From NCBI RefSeq assembly GCF_946479605.1, contig NZ_CAMLGT010000228.1, positions 1 through 6,142 on the forward strand: a DNA stretch of 6,142 bases. The letters are read 5' to 3'. Shown in pieces: positions 1 to 4,647 of this stretch. The notes beneath the pieces were generated by a model. The model had not been told where the DNA came from. It was given only the letters and a program-made list of their open reading frames with translations, and searched no databases. Each line of letters starts with the position of its first letter. Position 1 is the stretch's first letter. A program made the translations under genes and the position numbers. The DNA is from an uncultured Lacibacter sp. (GTDB lineage: Bacteria; Bacteroidota; Bacteroidia; Chitinophagales; Chitinophagaceae).

Positions 1-1010
1 TCCACCAGCTTACGCACAAACTTCATTTTTTCATTGGCAGGTAACTTCAGTTGTGCAAATATTTTTGGCACCATGCGGCCTCCTACTACTTCGTGTCCAT
101 GGAATGTCCAGCCATGACCAGGCTCAAAACGTTTGGTGGCGGGTTTTGCAATATCATGAAGAATCGCTGCCCAGCGTAACCACAGATCGTTTGTGTTTTC
201 TGAAATATTATCGAGCACCTGCAATGTATGATAGAAGTTATCCTTGTGCCCCTTGCCATCAATATATTCTGCCCCTGCAAGCTCAACCATTTGCGGAAAG
301 AATAATTTGAGCAATCCGCTTTTGTAGAGCAGATCAAAACCCACTGAAGGTTTTTTGCTGAGTACAATTTTATTCAGTTCATCAGCAATGCGTTCTTTTG
401 ATATGATGTGGATACGATGCGCATTTTCAATAATACCGATCCATGTTTCAGGCAGTATCGTAAAATTCAGTTGTGATGCAAAACGTATTGCACGCATCAT
501 ACGCAGGGGATCGTCGCTAAAGGTTGTGCCGGGCTCCAAAGGCGTGCGGATGATCTTTAACTTCAGATCTTCTACCCCATTGAACGGATCGATCAACTGT
601 CCGAAATCATCTTTATTTAAACTGATGGCAAGTGCATTAATGCTGAAGTCTCTTCGTTTCTGATCATCTTCCAGTGTGCCCGGCTCCACTTCCGGTTTGC
701 GTGAGTGAGCAGCATAACTTTCTTTACGTGCGCCTACAAATTCAATCTCAAATCCATCTACTTTAATATTGGCTGTACCGAATGTTTTAAAGAACGAAAC
801 CTGTGGTGCGGGCTTAAATTGTTGCGCCACTTCCTGCGCCAATGCTATACCATCGCCCACACAAACAAAGTCAAGATCTTTACAAGGACGCTGTAATAAT
901 TTATCACGCACAAAGCCGCCAACAAGATAACAAGGCACTTGCAGCTGCTGTGCACAATTACCAATGGTTTCCAATAACTCCAGTTCTTTTGCTGAACAAT
1001 CGATCATCAT
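1..1010 (-). CDS. cca: CCA-adding tRNA nucleotidyltransferase with HD domain, C-terminus cut by window edge
   Basis: This enzyme adds or repairs the 3'-terminal CCA of tRNAs in the cytoplasm using CTP and ATP. I translated 336 residues by hand from the minus strand, reading open to the left edge. In order: nucleotidyltransferase glycine motif GGFVRD (31-36), metal-binding DLD (Asp45, Asp47), the RRDFSINAL motif (119-127), DDPLRMMRAIRFA (167-179) opening the tRNA-binding region, then an HD phosphohydrolase-type domain with HKDNFYHTLQVLDN (255-268) and LHDIAKP (284-290, His285/Asp286). This order fits bacterial class II CCA enzymes with an HD domain; such proteins are usually about 450-480 residues, so roughly a quarter is missing. 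The start is one of two adjacent ATGs (1010 or 1007); no Shine-Dalgarno is visible, and a TAnnTTTG box lies 6 nt before the first. The gene lies 112 nt downstream of the glycosyltransferase on the same strand. Poly(A) polymerase I is related but lacks this HD arrangement, so CCA enzyme is preferred. Confidence 0.95.
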   Translation of the reverse strand, partial: MMIDCSAKELELLETIGNCAQQLQVPCYLVGGFVRDKLLQRPCKDLDFVCVGDGIALAQEVAQQFKPAPQVSFFKTFGTANIKVDGFEIEFVGARKESYAAHSRKPEVEPGTLEDDQKRRDFSINALAISLNKDDFGQLIDPFNGVEDLKLKIIRTPLEPGTTFSDDPLRMMRAIRFASQLNFTILPETWIGIIENAHRIHIISKERIADELNKIVLSKKPSVGFDLLYKSGLLKLFFPQMVELAGAEYIDGKGHKDNFYHTLQVLDNISENTNDLWLRWAAILHDIAKPATKRFEPGHGWTFHGHEVVGGRMVPKIFAQLKLPANEKMKFVRKLV

Positions 1011-1016
1011 ACAATG

Positions 1017-1024
1017 CAAAAATA
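1017..1024 (-). promoter_or_regulatory. Putative -7 box of cca promoter (TATTTTTG)
   Basis: The minus strand reads TATTTTTG, a full match to the Bacteroidota -7 consensus TAnnTTTG, ending 6 nt before the first cca ATG. No TTG is found 19-21 nt upstream; that position falls inside the period-7 repeat array. If the box is used, transcription would begin within a few bases of the start codon and the mRNA would be essentially leaderless. AT-rich matches can occur by chance, so confidence is moderate. Confidence 0.45.
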
Positions 1025-1032
1025 AGGAAGCT

Positions 1033-1067
1033 GTGAGAAGTACGAGGTACGAAGTAAGCTGTACGAT
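1033..1067. repeat. Period-7 imperfect tandem array, GTACGAA-type, five units
   Basis: The plus strand reads as five consecutive heptamers: GTGAGAA, GTACGAG, GTACGAA, GTAAGCT, GTACGAT. Every unit begins with GT and four of five with GTA. The array lies in the 112-nt gap between the glycosyltransferase stop and the cca start, beginning 9 nt upstream of the putative cca -7 box. The units are too degenerate to be a CRISPR array and have no spacers. Similar short phrases occur between genes in Chitinophagaceae as I remember them; that is recollection, not a search. Confidence 0.6.
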
Positions 1068-1122
1068 GATCACCCCACAGCGAAACATCTTCTTCATCCA
1101 TATAATTCACTCAAATCATGCT

Positions 1123-2274
1123 TTAGACAACTTGCTCATACACTTGCATCACCTTTGCAGCTGTATTGTAATTGCTGAACCGTTGTGCATGTTGCCAGCC
1201 TTTTTCCACCTGTTGTGCAGTAAATGAAGGATCGTTGAGGATATGCAGCATTTGCTTTGCAATTTCTTCCGGCTTTGTTGGGTCAACATAAAAAGCACCT
1301 TCGCCTCCTGCTTCCGGTAAGCAGGAAACATTGGATGTAATAACCGGTATGCGGCTCCACAGTGCTTCCAGTACAGGAATGCCAAAACCTTCAAACACCG
1401 ATGGATAGATCATGGCAATGGCCTGCTGGTAAATAGCAGGAAAGTCCTGCGCCGATTGGAAACTTGCTGAATGTTTTGCAATTGGATCGTCTGATAAAAA
1501 AATGATCCGGTCTTCAAGTTTATGTTGATGAACATATTCTTTTACCTTCTGTTTGTATTCACCTCCGTTGCCAATTACAACAAGTGGAATGCTGAGTGTA
1601 TGACGAAGCTGATTCACGGCAACACAAATACTCAACAGGTTCTTTCGCTCAATAACAGAGCCTACATAAAGAAAATATTCAGCAGGCAGATTGTAACGCT
1701 TTCTTACTACCTGTCTCGCTTCTTCTGTTGTCCGTTCGCCAAATGCAGGATTGCAGCTTTGGTAACATACTTCAATTTTTGATGGATCGGTTTTGTACAG
1801 ATCAATGATATCTTGTTTTGTTTGCTGACTGATGGCAATTACTTTATCTGCATTGGCACAAGCGTAACGGAATTTTTTTGCATAGATTTTCCGGTCAATG
1901 AATTTGAATTGTTCGGGATAGCGTTCAAAGATGAGATCGTGAATAGTTACAATGGATTTGATGCCTGTGTGTTGAATGTTCACCGGTATTTCATGGCTCA
2001 ATCCGTGATAGAGATCAATCTTGTTTTGTAGCAGATCTTGCTTTACCCAATTGCCACGCCAGACAGCCGGTAGTTTTTTTGCAAGAAATGTTGCAGGTAA
2101 TACTTCCTGCACATTTTGCTCAGCAAACTGAAACATGGATGAAGGCTTTGGGTTGAACAGGTAATACCGATGCTCAGGAAAATATTCTGCCAGTGAATGA
2201 ATGAGTGTGCGGCTGTAATGCCCCAACCCTGTCTGGTTGTGGTAAGCCCGCTTTGCATCGTAACCAATGTTCAT
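1123..2274 (-). CDS. GT4-family (Glycos_transf_1) glycosyltransferase
   Basis: This is a retaining GT-B-fold glycosyltransferase of 383 residues, probably acting at the cytoplasmic membrane face on surface polysaccharide or a glycolipid; donor and acceptor cannot be told from sequence. The N-terminal acceptor domain opens with MNIGYDAKRA and a TGLGHYSR glycine loop (15-22), with TIHDLIF near 110-116. The C-terminal donor domain shows GSVIERKN (205-212) and the family EX7E signature in EGFGIPVLE (Glu295 and Glu303), followed by a PVITSN strand and PEAGGEGAFYVDP. There is no signal peptide or membrane helix. I chose the ATG at 2274 over an in-frame ATG at 2337: the extra 21 codons translate a period-7 repeat array and the promoter, whereas homology-like sequence begins exactly at this Met. 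It could be the first gene of a unit with cca, since no clear terminator lies between them. The 'mannosyltransferase' label often used for this family would be a guess. Confidence 0.9.
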   Translation of the reverse strand: MNIGYDAKRAYHNQTGLGHYSRTLIHSLAEYFPEHRYYLFNPKPSSMFQFAEQNVQEVLPATFLAKKLPAVWRGNWVKQDLLQNKIDLYHGLSHEIPVNIQHTGIKSIVTIHDLIFERYPEQFKFIDRKIYAKKFRYACANADKVIAISQQTKQDIIDLYKTDPSKIEVCYQSCNPAFGERTTEEARQVVRKRYNLPAEYFLYVGSVIERKNLLSICVAVNQLRHTLSIPLVVIGNGGEYKQKVKEYVHQHKLEDRIIFLSDDPIAKHSASFQSAQDFPAIYQQAIAMIYPSVFEGFGIPVLEALWSRIPVITSNVSCLPEAGGEGAFYVDPTKPEEIAKQMLHILNDPSFTAQQVEKGWQHAQRFSNYNTAAKVMQVYEQVV

Positions 2275-2279
2275 GGAAG

Positions 2280-2310
2280 CAAATATAAGTTGGGAGTTGT
2301 GAATGGTCAA
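2280..2310 (-). promoter_or_regulatory. Glycosyltransferase promoter, TTG-N20-TATATTTG
   Basis: On the minus strand a -33 TTG (2310-2308) is followed, after exactly 20 nt, by TATATTTG (2287-2280). This is a full match to the Bacteroidota TTTG/TAnnTTTG architecture at its usual spacing. The -7 box ends 5 nt before the ATG at 2274, which predicts a leaderless or nearly leaderless transcript. The -33 TTG is supplied by one unit of the period-7 array, which reads GTCAATG where its neighbours read GTGAATG and GTGAGTG. The promoter also argues against the longer 2337 start, since that start would lie upstream of the expected transcript. Confidence 0.65.
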
Positions 2311-2326
2311 TGGTGAGTGGAGAATA
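2292..2326. repeat. Period-7 imperfect tandem array, GTGAATG-type, five units
   Basis: The plus strand splits into five heptamers: GGGAGTT, GTGAATG, GTCAATG, GTGAGTG, GAGAATA; the central three are the best conserved. The array covers the spacer and -33 region of the glycosyltransferase promoter. Because the period is 7 (not a multiple of 3), it does not encode a repeating peptide, but read on the minus strand it produces the phrase PLTIHNSQL in an over-extended ORF. I recall such phrases as typical false N-termini in Bacteroidota annotations. Its unit differs from that of the array at 1033-1067, though period and setting are the same. Confidence 0.6.
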
Positions 2327-2337
2327 GGTTCACGCAA

Positions 2338-2579
2338 TTAATATGAGTGAGGCGAATAGCAAGATGCTTATCCCCTCTTGGGAGGGGTGTTACACTGTTA
2401 TACATTCTTAAAGTTAATTGGGTGGGTTGAAGCCAGCAATAAGCAAGTTTAATGAACGACTGTATGTATGCTGCCATAGAAATTGAACGTACAAGAGCTT
2501 GTGTGGCAACAGGCGATGCTATGGAAAACTGCAGCTTGTATTCTATTAAGAATTATTTTCGCAGCAAAATTGAAATAAG
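2338..2579. other. Divergent intergenic region between glycosyltransferase and dapD (right part)
   Basis: The full gap between the two divergent genes is 305 bp (2275-2579). Its left part holds the glycosyltransferase promoter and a repeat array. This right part holds a 16-bp palindrome (2372-2387) and a 43-codon ORF (from 2452). No strong dapD promoter is visible. Two weak candidates are TTG (2378-2380), 20 nt, TACATTCT (2401-2408), with two mismatches in the -7 box; and TATTTTCG (2554-2561), one mismatch but no well-spaced -33. The 61-codon minus-strand frame here (2449-2634) has no convincing start or composition and is not called. Confidence 0.5.
2372..2387. repeat. Short perfect palindrome CCCCTC-TTGG-GAGGGG
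   Basis: A 6-bp perfect stem (2372-2377 with 2382-2387) closes a TTGG loop. No T-run follows on either side (TGTTACAC on the right), so it is unlikely to be an intrinsic terminator. I recall similar 'cctcttgggagggg' motifs scattered between genes in Chitinophagaceae, so this may be a copy of a dispersed intergenic repeat; that needs a genome search. A weak candidate -33 TTG for dapD falls in its loop. Confidence 0.45.
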
Positions 2580-2583
2580 ATGA
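2452..2583 (+). CDS. Possible 43-residue small ORF overlapping the dapD start by ATGA
   Basis: An ATG at 2452 opens a 43-codon frame beginning MNDCMYAAIEIE and ending KIEIR, whose TGA (2581-2583) overlaps the dapD ATG (2580) as ATGA. The peptide is mixed and soluble-looking, with three Cys (4, 17, 27), no signal peptide and no membrane helix; I recognise no family. An in-frame TAA lies 9 nt before the ATG, so the frame is not an extension of something longer. If translated, it would couple to dapD through termination-reinitiation. Against it: no ribosome binding site, no strong promoter, and a 43-codon open frame is not rare by chance at this base composition. Confidence 0.25.
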   Translation: MNDCMYAAIEIERTRACVATGDAMENCSLYSIKNYFRSKIEIR

Positions 2584-3386
2584 AAGATTTGATCCTTGAA
2601 GCATGGGGCAACCGTGAACTATTAAAAGATACAAAGTACAGCGACGCTGTGCGTGCAGTGATTGAAGAAGTAGATAAAGGCCGTTTACGCACGGCAGAAC
2701 CTGTTACCGATGGATGGCAGGTAAATGAATGGGTGAAGCAGGCCATCCTGATGTATTTTGGTATTCAGCAAATGCAGACATGGGATGTGGAACCGTTTGA
2801 GTTTTACGACAAAATGCTGTTGAAGAAAAATTATAAAGATCTTGGTGTGCGTGCCGTACCACATGCGGTTGCACGTTATGGCGCATACCTTGCAAAGAAT
2901 GTAGTGCTGATGCCAAGTTATGTAAACATTGGTGCGTATGTTGATGAAGGCACCATGGTTGATACATGGGCAACTGTTGGCAGTTGTGCACAAATTGGTA
3001 AAGGCGTACACCTGAGTGGTGGCGTGGGCATTGGTGGTGTATTGGAACCATTGCAGGCAAGTCCGGTTATTATTGAAGATGGTGTGTTTGTTGGCAGCCG
3101 TTGTATTGTGGTAGAAGGTGTACGTGTAGAAAAAGAAGCAGTATTGGGTGCAAACGTGGTGCTTACACAATCGACAAAGATCATTGATGTAAGCGGTGCC
3201 GAGCCAATTGAAATGAAAGGCCGTGTTCCTGCACGAAGTGTGGTGATTCCCGGAACATACAATAAAAAATTCCCTGCAGGCGAATATGGCGTAGGCTGTG
3301 CATTAATCATTGGTCAGCGTAAGCCAAGCACGGACCTGAAGACAAGCCTGAACGATGCGCTCCGTGATTTTAATGTGAGCGTTTAA
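2580..3386 (+). CDS. dapD: 2,3,4,5-tetrahydropyridine-2,6-dicarboxylate N-succinyltransferase
   Basis: DapD transfers succinate from succinyl-CoA to tetrahydrodipicolinate, the committing step of the succinylase branch of diaminopimelate and lysine synthesis, in the cytoplasm as a trimer. The protein has 268 residues (E. coli enzyme about 274). An N-terminal helical region (1-90) leads into a left-handed beta-helix of hexapeptide repeats. The family signature runs from VPHAVARYGAYLAKN (93-107) through MPSYVNIGAYVDEGTMVDTW (111-130) to SGGVGIGGVLEPLQA (146-160). Asp128 in VDTW matches the catalytic Asp141 of E. coli. Around 172-180 it reads GSRCIVVEG, with Ile176 where I align E. coli Glu189. 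The C-terminal part (FPAGEYGVGCALIIGQRK) is the longer Bacteroidota form. The ATG is the only sensible start; no Shine-Dalgarno is seen. The gene stands alone, is followed by an intrinsic terminator, and is not in a visible lysine operon. Confidence 0.97.
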   Translation: MKDLILEAWGNRELLKDTKYSDAVRAVIEEVDKGRLRTAEPVTDGWQVNEWVKQAILMYFGIQQMQTWDVEPFEFYDKMLLKKNYKDLGVRAVPHAVARYGAYLAKNVVLMPSYVNIGAYVDEGTMVDTWATVGSCAQIGKGVHLSGGVGIGGVLEPLQASPVIIEDGVFVGSRCIVVEGVRVEKEAVLGANVVLTQSTKIIDVSGAEPIEMKGRVPARSVVIPGTYNKKFPAGEYGVGCALIIGQRKPSTDLKTSLNDALRDFNVSV

Positions 3387-3413
3387 GACAGGCCGTTAGT
3401 CATCATTTATTTA

Positions 3414-3452
3414 AAAGTCCTGTTGTGCTATGAGTTCAGCAGGACTTTTTTT
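3414..3452 (+). terminator. Intrinsic terminator of dapD
   Basis: A 12-bp stem (3414-3425 with 3437-3448, one G-U pair) encloses an 11-nt loop and runs into seven T residues (3446-3452), then ATTTT. It begins 28 nt after the dapD stop. The T tract ends only 10 nt before the EamA transporter ATG, so the hairpin may also sit in that gene's leader. Confidence 0.9.
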
Positions 3453-3462
3453 ATTTTAATTT

Positions 3463-4377
3463 ATGCCTAAGAAATACTCTGTTACGTTTATTGGTTTTGC
3501 ACTTACGTTCATTGGCTCTGTTTTATTTTCAACTAAGGCCATTATTGTAAAAAAAGCATTCGCCAATATTGAAATTGATGCACTCTCGCTTCTTACATTA
3601 CGAATGCTGTTTGCATTGCCGTTTTATATTGCGGTGTTGTTCTATATCCGTCAGAATAAAACATCGTTAACGCAAACACAGTGGTTACAATTGATTGCTG
3701 TTGGTTTGCTGGGCTATTATGTGAGCAGTTATTTGGATTTTGAAGGGTTGCGTTATATCTCGGCAGGGCTTGAGCGGTTGATCCTTTTTCTTTATCCCAG
3801 CTTCGTGGTACTTATTAATGCAGTTGTATTTCGTCAAGACATACAAAAGAATCAACGGATAGCACTGTTGCTCACTTATAGCGGAATAGGTTTAGCCTAT
3901 GCAGGCGAGTTTAACCTGTATCATTTAGAGCCGGGATTTTTTTGGGGAGGTTTGTTGATTTTTCTTTGTTCAATAACCTATGCCCTTTACATTGTTGGCA
4001 GCGGAAGGTTGATTCCGTTAACCGGTGCAACAAAATTTACGTCGTATGCCATGCTCGCTGCAACAGCAGGTATTTTCATTCACTTTTTACTGAAGCATGA
4101 ACCATCAAGCATTATTGCTTTTGCAAAACAACATTGGGAGTATGGTTTGCTGCTGGGTATTCTTGCAACAGTTCTTCCATCCTACTTTATTGCCGGAGGC
4201 ACAAAACGTATCGGCAGCAATAATGTGGCTATTATTTCAAGTATTGGTCCTGTGTCAACAATCCTGCAGGCATGGTGGTTTTTAGGCGAAACAATTCATT
4301 GGTCGCAACTGTTGGGAACGGCACTTGTGATTGCAGGTATACTTCTGCTTGGGTTGAAAAAGCAGGTAGCTGGTTAG
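3463..4377 (+). CDS. EamA/DMT-family membrane transporter
   Basis: This 304-residue inner-membrane protein has the drug/metabolite transporter layout: ten hydrophobic segments, roughly at 8-28, 40-62, 74-92, 97-118, 132-149, 155-176, 190-209, 225-245, 254-273 and 280-299, forming two EamA repeats of five helices. Typical phrases are GSVLFSTKAIIVKKAF near the N-terminus, SYLDFEGLRYISAGLERLILFLYPSF in the first repeat (quoted here only as 89-114), and SIGPVSTILQAWWFLGE in the second. The substrate is unknown; members export amino acids, nucleotides or other small metabolites. Its position after dapD hints at amino-acid export, but the terminator between them weakens that link. The ATG at 3463 follows the terminator T tract by 10 nt; no TAnnTTTG promoter is seen upstream, so it may depend on read-through or on an unrecognised promoter. 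Confidence 0.9.
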   Translation: MPKKYSVTFIGFALTFIGSVLFSTKAIIVKKAFANIEIDALSLLTLRMLFALPFYIAVLFYIRQNKTSLTQTQWLQLIAVGLLGYYVSSYLDFEGLRYISAGLERLILFLYPSFVVLINAVVFRQDIQKNQRIALLLTYSGIGLAYAGEFNLYHLEPGFFWGGLLIFLCSITYALYIVGSGRLIPLTGATKFTSYAMLAATAGIFIHFLLKHEPSSIIAFAKQHWEYGLLLGILATVLPSYFIAGGTKRIGSNNVAIISSIGPVSTILQAWWFLGETIHWSQLLGTALVIAGILLLGLKKQVAG

Positions 4378-4422
4378 GCAATTTTATTTTTACATTCTTT
4401 TTCTCCTGACTTTTAAAATAAA

Positions 4423-4454
4423 TTTGATTGGATCGGGCAGGCACTTTACATTTG
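4423..4454 (+). promoter_or_regulatory. tRNA-Leu promoter, TTTG-N20-TACATTTG
   Basis: TTTG at 4423-4426 is followed after exactly 20 nt by TACATTTG at 4447-4454. Both boxes match the Bacteroidota primary-sigma consensus, and the spacing equals that of the glycosyltransferase promoter. The box ends 33 nt before the mature tRNA 5' end, so a leader of about 29 nt is expected, to be removed by RNase P. Confidence 0.75.
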
Positions 4455-4464
4455 CAACCCTGAA

Positions 4465-4481
4465 TCCCGATACCATCGGGA
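4465..4481. repeat. Small hairpin TCCCGAT-acc-ATCGGGA in the tRNA leader
   Basis: A perfect 7-bp inverted repeat (4465-4471 with 4475-4481) with a 3-nt loop lies between the tRNA promoter and the tRNA, ending 6 nt before the mature 5' end. There is no T tract, so it is not a terminator. It resembles the CCCGATAGCTATCGGG-type palindromes that I recall as common between Bacteroidota genes. Whether it affects pre-tRNA processing is unknown. Confidence 0.5.
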
Positions 4482-4487
4482 GAAATT

Positions 4488-4571
4488 GCCCAGATGGCGA
4501 AATTGGTAGACGCACTGTGTTCAGGTCGCAGCGTCCGCAAGGATGTGCTGGTTCGAATCCAGTTCTGGGCA
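4488..4571 (+). tRNA. tRNA-Leu(CAG), 84 nt, CCA not encoded
   Basis: The folded elements are all present. The acceptor stem is GCCCAGA with TCTGGGC (4564-4570), discriminator A at 4571. The D arm is GCG...CGC around AAATTGGTAGA. The anticodon stem CTGTG/CGCAG (4515-4519, 4527-4531) encloses TTCAGGT with anticodon CAG at 4522-4524, reading CUG. A long class II variable arm has a 5-bp stem CGTCC/GGATG with a GCAA loop, as expected for leucine. The T arm is GCTGG-TTCGAAT-CCAGT. The bases after the discriminator are CGA, so CCA must be added post-transcriptionally by the enzyme encoded at the left edge of this window. Confidence 0.98.
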
Positions 4572-4580
4572 CGAATATAT

Positions 4581-4611
4581 AAAAAGGTGATTCTCAAAGA
4601 ATCACCTTTTT
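4581..4611. terminator. Bidirectional intrinsic terminator between tRNA-Leu and sulfatase
   Basis: A perfect 14-bp inverted repeat (4581-4594 with 4598-4611; core GGTGATTCT/AGAATCACC) with a CAA loop is bounded by A5 on the left and T5 on the right. It therefore can end transcription in both directions: the tRNA, 10 nt upstream on the plus strand, and the sulfatase gene, whose stop lies 37 nt away on the minus strand. Confidence 0.93.
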
Positions 4612-4647
4612 GTTTCAGTTATCATCAAACGTTCTGTTATTATTGGC

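Noticed and set aside
1033..1067. Possible CRISPR-like array or mini-satellite in the cca upstream region.
   Set aside because: Units are 7 bp, contiguous and degenerate, with no spacers; a CRISPR array needs repeats of about 23-50 bp separated by unique spacers.
1029..1081. Inverted repeat GCTGTG (1029-1034) and CACAGC (1076-1081) flanking the period-7 array.
   Set aside because: Only 6 bp with a 41-bp gap and no target duplication; expected by chance, so not called as a mobile-element end.
53..1227. Several plus-strand frames of 60-100 codons (for example 53-310, 355-663, 705-896, 842-1036, 964-1227).
   Set aside because: They lie antisense to cca and the end of the glycosyltransferase gene, where the minus strand has a continuous, motif-rich reading; their peptides show no recognisable domain.
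2449..2634. 61-codon minus-strand frame antisense to the start of dapD.
   Set aside because: It crosses the dapD start and the small plus-strand ORF, has no promoter or ribosome binding site and no family resemblance.
2685..3310. Long minus-strand frames of 118-161 codons inside dapD.
   Set aside because: They are shadows of the strongly supported DapD reading; the His/Thr/Cys-rich composition is typical of antisense frames of hexapeptide-repeat genes.
4232..4597. Minus-strand frames containing RTGFEPAHP-like phrases (4232-4597 and 4390-4572).
   Set aside because: These are antisense translations of the tRNA-Leu gene, a common false ORF in annotations, and they also overlap the terminator and the transporter end.
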